Below the pieces are notes generated by a model. The model was given only the letters and a program-made list of their open reading frames with translations, had not been told where the DNA came from and ran no database searches. Shown piece after piece: positions 34,164-43,480 of a stretch of DNA of 56,944 nt (position 1 is its first letter; the number at the start of each line of letters is the position of its first letter). Made by a program: the position numbers and the translations under genes. The stretch is from Lachnospiraceae bacterium (GTDB taxonomy: Bacteria > Bacillota > Clostridia > Lachnospirales > Lachnospiraceae), in the NCBI GenBank assembly GCA_014804425.1, contig JAAUZV010000015.1, positions 181,770 to 238,713 of the forward strand, read 5' to 3'.

Positions 34164-35351
34164 CTAAATATCAATATCCTTGCGCGCGTTATAAAGAGCA
34201 AGAATTTTTTGGATTTTCTCTGTCGGCGTCATGACATTCGTCATGGAAATGTCATGATTCATAAAATCAATGATCGAAGCCACGAACTTGCTCATATCCG
34301 CCTCAATATAATACGGGCGTTCTAACAGCTCGGGGCGGCGGTAGCTTAAGTTGGTGGTGATCACCTTGTCAAAATACATCTTCTCATACGCCTGATCGAA
34401 CGCATCCATCCCGTTTGTGAATAGCCCGTAGGTGCAGCAGATGTATACGCGCTTGGCGTTGCGTTCTTTCAGCTGTCTTGCCGTGTCTAACATGCTTTCA
34501 CCGGAGCTGATCATATCGTCAATGATAATGACGTCCTTGCCGTCGATATTGTCGCCGAGGAATTCATGGGCAACGATCGGATTTTTTCCGTTTACGAGCG
34601 TGGAATAGTCGCGGCGTTTATAAAACATACCGGTATCGACGCCGAGCACGGAGGCAAGATAAATCGCGCGGTTTAACGCACCTTCGTCCGGACTGATGAC
34701 AACGGTATGATCTTTATCAATGATCATATCCTTTTCGCTGTGCAGGAGTGCGCGCGCAAACTGATAATTCGGAGAAAAATTGTCAAAACCGTTCAGTGGC
34801 GTCGCATTCATGACGCGGGGATCATGCGCATCAAAGGTGATGAAATTGGAGACGCCCATTTCCGCAAGCTCCTCCAGTGCATAGGCGCAGTCGAGCGATT
34901 CCCGGCCGTTGCGCTTATGCTGGCGTCCCTCATAGAGAAAAGGCATGATGACATTAATACGGTGCGCCTTGCCGTTTGCCGCGGCAATGATGCGCTTTAA
35001 GTCCTGATAGTGATCATCGGGAGACATATGGTTAGAGAAGCCGTTTAGGGAATACGTGATGGAATAATTTGTCACATCGCAAAAAATAAATAAATCCTTG
35101 CCGCGCACCGACTCTTTGATGACAGCTTTTCCTTCGCCGCTGCCGAAACGGGGGCAGGAAACCTGAAGGAGATAGGAGTCTTCCGCGTAGCCGTGAAAAG
35201 CGGGGTCTTTTTTTGTTACGTTATTGATGGTTTTCCGATAGTCGACAAGATAGTTGTTGACACGGTTCCCGAAAAGCTCTGTTCCGTTCATGGAAACAAG
35301 TTTTAGGGGGGCGACAGGAAGGGCGTGTTCCAATTCCGATAGATTGGGCAT
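34164..35351 (-). CDS. prs: Ribose-phosphate pyrophosphokinase family protein, long form
   Basis: A 395-residue protein. The PRPP loop is clear as D-V-I-I-I-D-D-M-I-S-S-G-E-S near residue 280, and the fold has the two-domain PRPP synthetase pattern with F-D-A-H-D-P-R-V and P-F-L-Y-E-G-R-Q-H-K-R-N-G-R-E-S. Canonical Prs is about 310-320 residues, so this one carries about 75 extra residues, mainly an N-terminal extension and a C-terminal helix. It may be a divergent clostridial Prs or a specialised paralogue, which a search for a second prs in the genome would settle. GAGGAG about 8 bases before the ATG sets the start. Confidence 0.85.
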   Translation of the reverse strand: MPNLSELEHALPVAPLKLVSMNGTELFGNRVNNYLVDYRKTINNVTKKDPAFHGYAEDSYLLQVSCPRFGSGEGKAVIKESVRGKDLFIFCDVTNYSITYSLNGFSNHMSPDDHYQDLKRIIAAANGKAHRINVIMPFLYEGRQHKRNGRESLDCAYALEELAEMGVSNFITFDAHDPRVMNATPLNGFDNFSPNYQFARALLHSEKDMIIDKDHTVVISPDEGALNRAIYLASVLGVDTGMFYKRRDYSTLVNGKNPIVAHEFLGDNIDGKDVIIIDDMISSGESMLDTARQLKERNAKRVYICCTYGLFTNGMDAFDQAYEKMYFDKVITTNLSYRRPELLERPYYIEADMSKFVASIIDFMNHDISMTNVMTPTEKIQKILALYNARKDIDI

Positions 35352-35461
35352 GGTAATGTTCTCCTCGTGGTAAGTTTGGGTCGTTTGCGTATCTCGTGAT
35401 CTGTATGTGTATTCGTATGTGGCTGAAAACTGTTTTTCACTTATTTTATATCATTCTGCTA

Positions 35462-35490
35462 GTGACACGTCAAGAAATTTCTAGTAAAAT
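35462..35490 (+). promoter_or_regulatory. Promoter for the DUF512-der-plsY-gpsA operon
   Basis: GTGACA at 35462-35467 and TAAAAT at 35485-35490 with a 17-base spacer, 58 bases before the likely start codon at 35549. Confidence 0.55.
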
Positions 35491-35548
35491 AAGAAAGAAC
35501 ATGATAGGTTCTTTTTGGGATTTCGCAAAAGAAAGAGAGCGGGGCTTT

Positions 35549-36889
35549 ATGGCAGCGGAGCATACGATCAAAACGGTAAAACCGGGCAGTATCGCGCAGG
35601 AGATGGGAATGGAAGCCGGGGATATCCTGCTTTCTATCAATAAACAGCCGGTAGAAGATATTTTTGATTATCAGTATCTGCTTCAGGATGAATATATCGA
35701 GGTTGAGATCCGCAAACCGGACGGGGAAGAATGGCTGTTGGAGATTGATAAGGAATACGGTGAAGATCTTGGCGTGGAGTTTGAGAACGGACTGATGGAC
35801 GAGTACCGCTCGTGCCGTAACAAATGTATCTTCTGTTTTATTGATCAGATGCCGAAAGGTATGCGCGAAACGCTGTATTTTAAGGACGACGATTCAAGAT
35901 TATCGTTTTTGCAGGGAAATTATGTGACGCTGACGAACATGTCCGAGCATGATATTGACCGAATCATCCGCTATCATTTATCACCGATCAACGTGTCGGT
36001 TCAGACGATGAATCCCGAGCTTCGGTGCAGGATGCTCAACAACCGTTTTGCGGGTGAGGCATTACATAAACTCGACCGCCTCTATGAGGGCGGGATTCAC
36101 ATGAACGGACAGATCGTGTTGTGCAAGGGAATCAATGACGGGGCGGAGCTTGATGAAAGCATCCGCAGACTGACGCGTTACCTTCCACAGATGGAGAGCG
36201 TATCCGTTGTTCCGGTCGGGCTGTCCAAATACCGTGAAGGACTGTATCCGCTTGAGCCGTTTACAAAGCAGGATGCGAAAGAGGTTCTGAAGCTCATTCA
36301 CGGCTGGCAGGAGCGTATTTATGCCGAACACGGCGTCCATTTTATTCACGCATCGGACGAATGGTATATTTTGGCGGAAGAGGACCTTCCGGAGGAGGAG
36401 CGCTACGACGGATACCTGCAGTTGGAAAACGGCGTCGGGATGGTGCGTCTGCTTCTCACGGAATTTGAGGAGGCCTTTGCGCGGATATCCGGAGAAGTGG
36501 CGTGTGGACAATTAAAATTGACCAATAGAGTCAAAATAACGATGGTGACGGGTTATCTGGCATATGCGTATATCCGCAAGATGGCGGAGCGCATGGAGCA
36601 GTTACTTCCCGGACTGGCGGTTCAGGTGATTGCCGTCCGCAATGATTTTTTCGGGGAATGCATTACGGTATCGGGACTGTTGACGGGGAAGGACATCATT
36701 GCGCAGCTAAAGGGGAAGGAGCTCGGCAGCGTGCTGCTCTTACCGCAGAATGTATTGCGGAGCGGCGAAGATGTTTTTCTGGATGATGTGACGGTCGGGC
36801 AGATGGAAAGCGCTTTACAAGTACCCGTTGATATTGTAAAATCAAGCGGGCAGGATTTTATTGATGCGATCGTAAAGCAGATAAGATAA
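35549..36889 (+). CDS. PDZ/DUF512 radical-SAM-like protein
   Basis: A 446-residue cytosolic protein. Residues 5-65 are a PDZ-like domain (V-K-P-G-S-I-A-Q-E-M-G-M-E-A-G-D-I-L-L-S-I-N). A Cys motif follows as C89-x3-C93-x2-C96 (S-C-R-N-K-C-I-F-C-F-I-D-Q-M-P), a plausible 4Fe-4S radical-SAM-type site, and then the DUF512 region. Function is unknown, although the gene is conserved next to der across Clostridia. The start is set at ATG 35549, which brings the PDZ domain to the N-terminus; a longer frame begins at 35396 without a convincing site. It is 54 bases ahead of der. Confidence 0.88.
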   Translation: MAAEHTIKTVKPGSIAQEMGMEAGDILLSINKQPVEDIFDYQYLLQDEYIEVEIRKPDGEEWLLEIDKEYGEDLGVEFENGLMDEYRSCRNKCIFCFIDQMPKGMRETLYFKDDDSRLSFLQGNYVTLTNMSEHDIDRIIRYHLSPINVSVQTMNPELRCRMLNNRFAGEALHKLDRLYEGGIHMNGQIVLCKGINDGAELDESIRRLTRYLPQMESVSVVPVGLSKYREGLYPLEPFTKQDAKEVLKLIHGWQERIYAEHGVHFIHASDEWYILAEEDLPEEERYDGYLQLENGVGMVRLLLTEFEEAFARISGEVACGQLKLTNRVKITMVTGYLAYAYIRKMAERMEQLLPGLAVQVIAVRNDFFGECITVSGLLTGKDIIAQLKGKELGSVLLLPQNVLRSGEDVFLDDVTVGQMESALQVPVDIVKSSGQDFIDAIVKQIR

Positions 36890-36943
36890 AGCAGAAACAG
36901 ATAAGACAGACTGGCAGTTTGAGAATCGGATAAAGAGGTAGTG

Positions 36944-38278
36944 ATGAGTAAAAAAAGGAAGCCCATTGTGGCGGTGGTCGGCAGACCGAATGTGGGAAAA
37001 TCAACCTTGTTCAATGCGCTCGCGGGCGGTCAGATCGCCATCGTCAAGGATACGCCGGGTATTACGAGAGACCGCATTTATGCGGATATTACATGGCTGG
37101 ACCGGCAGCTGACGCTGATTGATACGGGGGGCATTGAGCCGGACAGTGACGACGTGATCCTGTCACAGATGCGCGAGCAGGCGCAGATCGCGATGGATAC
37201 GGCGGATGTGATCTTGTTTTTAGTGGATGTCAAACAGGGACTCGTCGATGCCGACGCGAAAGTGGCGGACATGCTCAGGCGTTCCCATAAGCCGGTCGTG
37301 CTCGTCGTCAATAAGGTGGACAGCTTTGAAAAAATGATGATGGACATCTACGAGTTTTATAATCTGGGCATCGGAGAACCAATCCCGATCTCGGCGGCAA
37401 ACCGGCTGGGAATCGGCGATATGCTCGACCATGTGCTGGAGCATCTTGGCGAGGAAAGCTTTGAGGAGGAGGACGATGACCGTCCGAAGATCGCCATTGT
37501 CGGAAAGCCGAATGTCGGAAAATCGTCGATCATCAATAAGCTTGTCGGGGAGAACCGTGTGATCGTTTCCGATATTGCGGGTACGACGCGGGACGCGATC
37601 GATACGGCGGTGACGTATCAGGGACGGGAATATGTCTTTATTGATACGGCGGGACTGCGGCGCAAAAATAAAATTAAAGAAGAACTGGAACGGTATATGA
37701 TCGTCCGCACCGTCGGCGCGGTGGAGCGTGCGGATGTGGTATGTCTTGTCATTGACGCGGAGGAAGGCGTGACCGAGCAGGATGCCAAGATCGCGGGAAT
37801 CGCGCATGAGCGCGGCAAGGGAATGATCATCGCGGTCAATAAATGGGATGCGGTGGAAAAAGATGATAAGACGATCTATCGCTTCACGGAGAAAATCCGG
37901 CAGACGCTTGCGTTCATGCCCTATGCGGAGCTGCTCTTTTTATCCGCAAAGACGGGGCAGCGTCTTTATAAGCTGTATGAGACGATCGACGCGGTCGTGG
38001 AGAATCATGCGATGCGCGTGCAGACGGGTGTATTAAACGAGATCATGACCGAGGCGGTAGCCATGCAGCAGCCTCCGACGGATAAGGGAAAGCGTCTCAG
38101 GCTGTATTATATCACCCAGGTGTCCGTCAAGCCGCCGACCTTTGTGATCTTTGTGAATGATAAGGAGCTGATGCATTTCTCCTATACAAGATATTTGGAA
38201 AATAAGATCAGGGACGCGTTCGGTTTTCGGGGAACACCGTTAAAATTTATCATTAGGGAACGAAAGGACAAAGAATAG
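36944..38278 (+). CDS. der: Ribosome-associated GTPase Der (EngA)
   Basis: A 444-residue protein with two GTPase domains and a C-terminal KH-like domain. GTPase 1: G-R-P-N-V-G-K-S-T, D-T-P-G-I-T-R-D, D-T-G-G-I, N-K-V-D. GTPase 2: G-K-P-N-V-G-K-S-S, D-T-A-G-L-R-R-K, N-K-W-D. Der is needed for 50S ribosome assembly. ATG 36944 is preferred to the adjacent GTG at 36941 because AGAGG lies 5 bases upstream. It precedes plsY with 2 bases between. Confidence 0.98.
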   Translation: MSKKRKPIVAVVGRPNVGKSTLFNALAGGQIAIVKDTPGITRDRIYADITWLDRQLTLIDTGGIEPDSDDVILSQMREQAQIAMDTADVILFLVDVKQGLVDADAKVADMLRRSHKPVVLVVNKVDSFEKMMMDIYEFYNLGIGEPIPISAANRLGIGDMLDHVLEHLGEESFEEEDDDRPKIAIVGKPNVGKSSIINKLVGENRVIVSDIAGTTRDAIDTAVTYQGREYVFIDTAGLRRKNKIKEELERYMIVRTVGAVERADVVCLVIDAEEGVTEQDAKIAGIAHERGKGMIIAVNKWDAVEKDDKTIYRFTEKIRQTLAFMPYAELLFLSAKTGQRLYKLYETIDAVVENHAMRVQTGVLNEIMTEAVAMQQPPTDKGKRLRLYYITQVSVKPPTFVIFVNDKELMHFSYTRYLENKIRDAFGFRGTPLKFIIRERKDKE

Positions 38279-38280
38279 CG

Positions 38281-38940
38281 ATGGTTCGGATTTATTGTTT
38301 ATTGATCGGCTATGTGTTCGGCTTATTTCAGACGGCATACATTTACGGCAAGCTGCACGGGATTGACATCAGAGAGTATGGCAGCGGAAACGCGGGGACG
38401 ACCAATACGCTCCGCGTACTTGGAAGAAAGGCGGGCGTGATCGTTCTTTTCGGCGATATTGCAAAATGCATCCTTGCGGTGGTGCTCACGGGCGTGATCT
38501 TTGACTCCTCACATCCTGATATGATCTATCTGCTAAAACTGTATGCGGCGGCGGGCGCCATTCTCGGACATAATTTTCCGTTTTATCTGCATTTTAAGGG
38601 CGGCAAGGGCATTGCGGCGACAGCGGGAATGATCCTGTCATTTCACTGGTTTATGATTCCGGTCGAGATCGTGGTGTTTTTTGGCACCTTTTTTCTCACG
38701 CATTATGTGTCGCTCGGTTCGCTGCTCGTCTATGTTGCATATATGATCATGCTGATCGTGATGGGGCAGACAGGCGTATTTGCCATGCCGCAGGTTTATT
38801 TGAATGAGATGTATGTGCTGGGAATCCTATTGACGGTCATGGCGTTTGTAAAGCACAGACAAAATATCGTCAGGCTGCTTCACGGGGAGGAACGAAAAAC
38901 CTATCTTTCCAAGAAAAATAAAGAGGCGGCCGGAAAGTAG
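38281..38940 (+). CDS. plsY: Glycerol-3-phosphate acyltransferase PlsY
   Basis: A 219-residue membrane enzyme transferring an acyl group from acyl-phosphate to glycerol-3-phosphate, the first step of phospholipid synthesis. The three family motifs are present: G-S-G-N-A-G-T-T-N near residue 38, H-N-F-P-F-Y-L-H-F-K-G-G-K-G near 100, and a later Asn/Glu motif. About five transmembrane segments. It lies between der and gpsA, so glycerol-3-phosphate supply and use are encoded side by side. Confidence 0.97.
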   Translation: MVRIYCLLIGYVFGLFQTAYIYGKLHGIDIREYGSGNAGTTNTLRVLGRKAGVIVLFGDIAKCILAVVLTGVIFDSSHPDMIYLLKLYAAAGAILGHNFPFYLHFKGGKGIAATAGMILSFHWFMIPVEIVVFFGTFFLTHYVSLGSLLVYVAYMIMLIVMGQTGVFAMPQVYLNEMYVLGILLTVMAFVKHRQNIVRLLHGEERKTYLSKKNKEAAGK

Positions 38941-38982
38941 AAAGAAAGTATCACAAAAATAAGAAAAGAGGAAGAACGGGAT

Positions 38983-40014
38983 ATGGCAAAAATCGGAATG
39001 ATCGGGGCGGGAAGCTGGGGAATCGCATTAGCGGTGTTACTGCATAAGAACGGACATGATGTGACGGTCTGGTCGGCACTTTCGGACGAAATTGATATGC
39101 TTGAAAAAGAGCATGAATATAAGGACAAGCTGCCCGGAGTCATCCTGCCGATGGATATGCATTTCACAAAGGAGCTTGCGCAGGCGGTAAACGGGAAAGA
39201 CCTGCTCGTACTGGCGGTACCTTCGGCATTTACGCGCGCGACGGCACACAGCATGAAAGAGCTTGTGCGCGAAGGACAATTGATCGTGAATGTGGCAAAG
39301 GGCATAGAGGAGAAAACGCTGATGACGCTCTCCGAGATCATTGAGGAGGAAATCCCGCAGGCAGTCGTCGCCGTGTTATCGGGACCGTCCCATGCGGAGG
39401 AGGTCGGCAGGGGAATCCCGACGACCATCGTGGTAGGGGCAAAGAAAAGAGCGGTCGCGGAAACCATCCAGAATATTTTTATGAGTCAGGTGTTCCGTGT
39501 GTATATCAGCCCCGACGTGTTAGGGATTGAACTGGGGGCGGCGTTAAAAAATGTTGTTGCACTTGCGGCTGGCATTGCGGATGGTTTAGGCTACGGAGAC
39601 AATACAAAGGCGGCGCTGATCACGCGCGGTATTGCGGAGATCGCAAGGCTCGGTATGGCGATGGGCGGAAAACTGGAAACATTCAGCGGACTGTCCGGGA
39701 TCGGTGATCTGATCGTTACCTGTGCGTCCATGCATTCAAGAAACCGCCGCGCCGGTATTTTGATCGGTCAGGGGCATACGATGGAAGAAGCGATGGACGA
39801 GGTCAAGATGGTGGTCGAGGGCGTTTACTCGGCAAAGGCGGCAATGGGACTTGCGGAAAAATATCAGGTACAGCTTCCCATCATTGAGCAGGTTAATGAG
39901 ATCCTCTTTGCGCATAAGCCGGCGGATGAGGCGGTAAAAGAATTGATGCTGCGGGATAAAAAAGTAGAGAACGCGCTGCTTCCGTTTGAGGATGAAACAG
40001 CAGGCGCAAAATAA
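38983..40014 (+). CDS. gpsA: Glycerol-3-phosphate dehydrogenase [NAD(P)+]
   Basis: A 343-residue enzyme reducing dihydroxyacetone phosphate to sn-glycerol-3-phosphate. The N-terminal dinucleotide fold is G-A-G-S-W-G-I-A-L-A; V-N-V-A-K-G-I-E, L-S-G-P-S-H-A-E-E-V, and G-A-A-L-K-N-V-V-A-L-A-A-G with the catalytic Lys follow. G-D-L-I-V-T-C-A-S is also typical. AGAGGAAG precedes the ATG. It feeds plsY encoded directly upstream. Confidence 0.98.
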   Translation: MAKIGMIGAGSWGIALAVLLHKNGHDVTVWSALSDEIDMLEKEHEYKDKLPGVILPMDMHFTKELAQAVNGKDLLVLAVPSAFTRATAHSMKELVREGQLIVNVAKGIEEKTLMTLSEIIEEEIPQAVVAVLSGPSHAEEVGRGIPTTIVVGAKKRAVAETIQNIFMSQVFRVYISPDVLGIELGAALKNVVALAAGIADGLGYGDNTKAALITRGIAEIARLGMAMGGKLETFSGLSGIGDLIVTCASMHSRNRRAGILIGQGHTMEEAMDEVKMVVEGVYSAKAAMGLAEKYQVQLPIIEQVNEILFAHKPADEAVKELMLRDKKVENALLPFEDETAGAK

Positions 40015-40093
40015 GCGACAGGTATTTATGATGACGCATTTGCGTATGGTTTATGTGTAATGATGGTAAGTGGAGAAAGGTACGGTAACAGAA

Positions 40094-40660
40094 ATGAATT
40101 GCTGTCGATGCGGGAAAAATTTTGATTATGAGAAGCATAACGGGATCTGCCCGAAGTGCGCGGCATATAACCGGCCGCAGGGCGAAAAACCCTATGATTA
40201 TAACGTAGATAAGGACTTTTCAGCGCATTATGAAACAATGGATGATTCCCATGCAAAGCTGCATCGGATGTATGATTCCGCATCGGCGCATCAGCCGCAG
40301 AAGCAGCATGCGGAGTATCATCGCCAATATGACAATAATTACAAACATCCGCAGCATGCGCAGGGCCAGAACAGCGTACCGAATTACAGGGCAAATCAGC
40401 CGCAGGGGCAGGGCGGTGTGCCGAATTACAGGGCGAATCAGCCGCAGGGGCAGAACGGCGTGCCGAATAACGGAGCCTATCAGATGCAGGGACAGGGCGG
40501 CATGCCGCAAAACGGAACGTATCGGATGCCGGGTCAAAGCGAGGAAAATGCACCCACAGGGAAATCCACGAAAGATATCGTGGTGAAGATCATCGTGATC
40601 ATTTTAATTATTAATATTGTGACTTCGTTGTTATATACATTTATTAATGCATTCTATTGA
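40094..40660 (+). CDS. Tail-anchored zinc-ribbon protein with Gln/Gly-rich repeats
   Basis: A 188-residue protein of unknown function. Residues 3-22 form a zinc ribbon (C-C-R-C ... C-P-K-C). A low-complexity middle part, rich in Gln, Asn, Gly and Tyr, contains four imperfect repeats of about 15 residues of the type G-Q-G-G-V-P-N-Y-R-A-N-Q-P-Q. Residues 161-188 are a single C-terminal hydrophobic helix with almost no residues after it, so the protein is probably tail-anchored with its ribbon in the cytosol. A GTG start at 40070 is possible, but ATG 40094 leaves the ribbon intact. It resembles the 681-residue low-complexity protein at 47271 in composition. Follows gpsA by 79 bases. Confidence 0.75.
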   Translation: MNCCRCGKNFDYEKHNGICPKCAAYNRPQGEKPYDYNVDKDFSAHYETMDDSHAKLHRMYDSASAHQPQKQHAEYHRQYDNNYKHPQHAQGQNSVPNYRANQPQGQGGVPNYRANQPQGQNGVPNNGAYQMQGQGGMPQNGTYRMPGQSEENAPTGKSTKDIVVKIIVIILIINIVTSLLYTFINAFY

Positions 40661-40738
40661 TAATGGCAGAAAAGCTTTGCTGATGCTTCCATTGTCATAC
40701 ATAAGGAGCAGAAGCGCCTCGTGAGGAGGAGCATTCGG

Positions 40739-41422
40739 ATGATCGGAGCGTATGGAAAGCGGCTTTGCGTGACAGCGCTGTGCATAGTGGCGGCGCTGCT
40801 TGTTGCTGCAGGCTGCGGGAAACAGGAGAACGATGCGGAAGAGACGATGGCATCGCAGAATTATGAGACCTATGCGTTAACTTTTTACCAATATGGCAGT
40901 TATATCGAGGAGGATACCGCAGAGATCGACGCGGAACAGTTTCGGATCTATCATGACAGTGAGCTGCTCGGCACTTATCCGTATCGCAAGCTGTCGGATT
41001 TTTTGATCTCGCTCTACGAGGAAGATGCGCAGGCATATGTGATCTGCCGCTATGAGCTGGCGGAGAACGAAATGCATATGACGCTCGATCTGCTTGGCGC
41101 GATCGCAATGGATATGGCAGGAGATTGGGATGTTGTCTATGCGAATCAGAATTCCACGGCGAAGCTTTCGCTTTTGGCGGAGGGCCTCGGCAGGGAATAT
41201 GATCAGTTTGACGCGGCAGGGAAAACGGCGGGTGAGGAAACCTCCTTTTTTTATTGTTTTCGGGGAAAAGAAGATAATTGCAGACTGCTTTTGCTGATGG
41301 CGGACCAGTATTATATTTATGAGGTAGAAGCTGACAAGGAGCAGCGTTTGTTACGGCTGACGATTGCCGGGGAAGATACTTATACGCAGAACGGGTATGA
41401 GAAAGACGAGACCGTGCAGTAG
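40739..41422 (+). CDS. Predicted lipoprotein of unknown function
   Basis: A 227-residue secreted protein with a basic N-terminus, a hydrophobic core and the lipobox L-V-A-A-G-C, so Cys24 should be lipid-modified and the protein anchored to the outer face of the membrane. The mature part is acidic and of mixed alpha/beta appearance; no domain was recognised. GAGGAGGA about 8 bases before ATG 40739 sets the start; a GTG at 40721 is an alternative. It follows the zinc-ribbon gene. The 3' intergenic region contains a multi-hairpin element. Confidence 0.78.
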   Translation: MIGAYGKRLCVTALCIVAALLVAAGCGKQENDAEETMASQNYETYALTFYQYGSYIEEDTAEIDAEQFRIYHDSELLGTYPYRKLSDFLISLYEEDAQAYVICRYELAENEMHMTLDLLGAIAMDMAGDWDVVYANQNSTAKLSLLAEGLGREYDQFDAAGKTAGEETSFFYCFRGKEDNCRLLLLMADQYYIYEVEADKEQRLLRLTIAGEDTYTQNGYEKDETVQ

Positions 41423-41456
41423 ATAAAAAATCAATTTAGATTGTTGCTGGGAAATT

Positions 41457-41620
41457 AAGAAATCGTGGACGATTAGGGAAACGCTGATCAAAGCGTTTCC
41501 CGCGCCAGATTTGCGCTGCGAAGCAGCATAATTCCTATGCAAATCTGTGCGCATCCATCGGAGATACTAAGGAAACACTGATTTAATCAGTGTTTCCTTA
41601 GATTGCGTCCACGATTTCTT
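41457..41620. repeat. Nested multi-hairpin element overlapping the metF 3' end
   Basis: An outer perfect 15-bp stem (AAGAAATCGTGGACG at 41457-41471 with 41606-41620) encloses three hairpins: 41476-41501 (10-bp arms), 41506-41547 (CAGATTTGC/GCAAATCTG enclosing GCTGC-GAA-GCAGC) and 41567-41601 (perfect 17-bp arms, covering the metF stop codon). The right outer arm is metF coding sequence, so the intergenic arm is an inverted copy of the gene end. Confidence 0.8.
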
Positions 41621-42452
41621 TTGTTGTTTTCGGGCGGTTCATTGTATAAAGGTGGATGCCGTCTGCATCATGCGCTTTCAGATCGAGGATCTGGGAAACG
41701 GCAAACTCGATGCCTGCTTTTCGAAGATCGTCCGGCTTGTCACTGTAATTTGCGATCAGATCCGAAAGAGCCTTCGGAATCGAGGAGCCGGACAGCGTAA
41801 CCGTTTTGGTAATCTGATTTGCGCTTGTGATCGGCATAATACCGGGAATAATGGGCGCGGTGATCCCGGCGCTGCGCGCAGCCTCTACAAAGCGGTAGAA
41901 GCAGTCGTTGTCATAAAAGAGCTGGGAGACGAAAAAGCGCACACCCGTTTCTTCTTTTTGTTTCATATAGGAGAGATCGGTGGACAGATCAGGCGCTTCA
42001 AAATGCTTCTCCGGATAGCACGCGCCCGCGAGCGTCAACTCCAGATTTTTATTTAAGTGCTCCATTAAGTCGGTCGCATGCTCAAATTCACGTGAGTTGT
42101 ATTGCTCGTCTGTCATATATTCAGGACGATCGCCGCGCAGGGCAAGAATGTTGCGCACGCCGCGGATCTTCATTTCGCGGATATTTTCATCGATTGATGC
42201 GATGGTTGAGCCGACGCAGGTCATATGCGCCAGTGCGTCGGTGCGAAGCGTGTTCTGGATATATCCCGCAATATCAAGCGTTTTTTTGGAGCGGCTTCCG
42301 CCCGCTCCGTAGGTGACGCTGATAAAATCGGGTTGGAGAGCGCTTAACTTGTCCATCACTTCAAACGCATTGTCGAATTCGTCGTCCTTTTTCGGCGGAA
42401 ACACCTCGAAGGAGAGCGTTTTTTTCTTGTTTTTTAATAAATCTTCAATCAT
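41598..42452 (-). CDS. metF: Methylenetetrahydrofolate reductase
   Basis: A 284-residue flavoenzyme reducing 5,10-methylene-THF to 5-methyl-THF. Motifs: S-F-E-V-F-P-P-K with the catalytic Glu near residue 17, S-V-T-Y-G-A-G-G-S, N-I-L-A-L-R-G-D-R-P, F-F-V-S-Q-L-F-Y-D, and P-G-I-M-P-I. GGAGG lies about 6 bases before the ATG. It is a single gene here; no methionine synthase or acetogenesis gene is adjacent. The 3' end is buried in a nested hairpin element. Confidence 0.96.
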   Translation of the reverse strand: MIEDLLKNKKKTLSFEVFPPKKDDEFDNAFEVMDKLSALQPDFISVTYGAGGSRSKKTLDIAGYIQNTLRTDALAHMTCVGSTIASIDENIREMKIRGVRNILALRGDRPEYMTDEQYNSREFEHATDLMEHLNKNLELTLAGACYPEKHFEAPDLSTDLSYMKQKEETGVRFFVSQLFYDNDCFYRFVEAARSAGITAPIIPGIMPITSANQITKTVTLSGSSIPKALSDLIANYSDKPDDLRKAGIEFAVSQILDLKAHDADGIHLYTMNRPKTTKEIVDAI

Positions 42453-42623
42453 AATAGCCTCCGGTTTGGAACTTTTTCTTGAATTTCGTACCCGAATATC
42501 GTAACATGAAATCAGAATAAATTCAAGCGTCCGCAGATCATGAGCCGTGCGTTGATAACAAAACGCGGATAGGAAGGAAATTTAGATTTTGCATACGGGC
42601 GGAAATGGAAAGGGCAGGGAACG

Positions 42624-43442
42624 ATGAACGAAAATTTCAAGGGAACAAACGAATATGTGGCAAGCGAGCAGTTGATGGCAAGTGTGAATGTGGCGATCGC
42701 GCTGCAAAAGCCCCTGCTGATCAAGGGAGAGCCGGGAACGGGAAAGACGATGCTTGCGCAGGCAGTTGCCAGTGCGCTCGGCAAAAAACTTTATATATGG
42801 AATATCAAGTCAACGACAAAGGCGCAGGAAGGATTATATGTTTACGATACGATCCAGCGTCTGTATGACGGACAGTTCGGTGAGGAGGGCGTGAGCGATA
42901 TTGCGCGCTATATCAAGCTCGGAAAACTCGGCGAAGCGTTTGAGAGCGAAGAACAGGTCATTCTGCTCATAGATGAGATCGATAAGGCGGATCTGGAATT
43001 TCCGAACGATCTTTTGTGGGAATTAGACCAAATGGAATTTTATATTCATGAGACGAGACGGACCGTTAAGGCGAAACACCGTCCGATCGTCATCATTACA
43101 TCCAATGCGGAGAAGGAGCTTCCCGATGCGTTTTTAAGGCGCTGCATTTTCCATTATATTGATTTCCCGGATAAGGAGCTGATGGAACAGATCGTGCGCA
43201 CACATTATCCCGATGTGGAGGAGGCGCTGTTAAAGCAGGCAATGGACGTATTTTATCAGATCCGTACGATGCGCGACATCCGCAAGAAGCCAAGCACTTC
43301 GGAGCTGATCGACTGGATCAACGCGCTTCAGATCGGCGGGATCACGGCTGACCGCATCCGAAAGGAGCTGCCGTTTGTCGGTGTGATCGTCAAAAAGGAC
43401 GAGGATTTAGAGACGGTGCAGCAGGAAAAAGCGAAACTATGA
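42624..43442 (+). CDS. MoxR-type AAA+ ATPase
   Basis: A 272-residue AAA+ protein. Walker A G-E-P-G-T-G-K-T-M near residue 34, Walker B L-L-I-D-E-I-D-K-A-D near 115, sensor 1 I-I-T-S-N, and an arginine-finger region L-P-D-A-F-L-R-R-C. MoxR ATPases act as chaperones that load metal or assemble complexes, usually with a von Willebrand A partner; here the VWA gene follows 97 bases later. The clade is CoxD/APE2220-like. Substrate complex unknown: no oxidase or dehydrogenase genes are near. Confidence 0.93.
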   Translation: MNENFKGTNEYVASEQLMASVNVAIALQKPLLIKGEPGTGKTMLAQAVASALGKKLYIWNIKSTTKAQEGLYVYDTIQRLYDGQFGEEGVSDIARYIKLGKLGEAFESEEQVILLIDEIDKADLEFPNDLLWELDQMEFYIHETRRTVKAKHRPIVIITSNAEKELPDAFLRRCIFHYIDFPDKELMEQIVRTHYPDVEEALLKQAMDVFYQIRTMRDIRKKPSTSELIDWINALQIGGITADRIRKELPFVGVIVKKDEDLETVQQEKAKL

Positions 43443-43480
43443 TGGGAAAAGAACAGAAGCGGAAGAATTGAAAACAGCGG

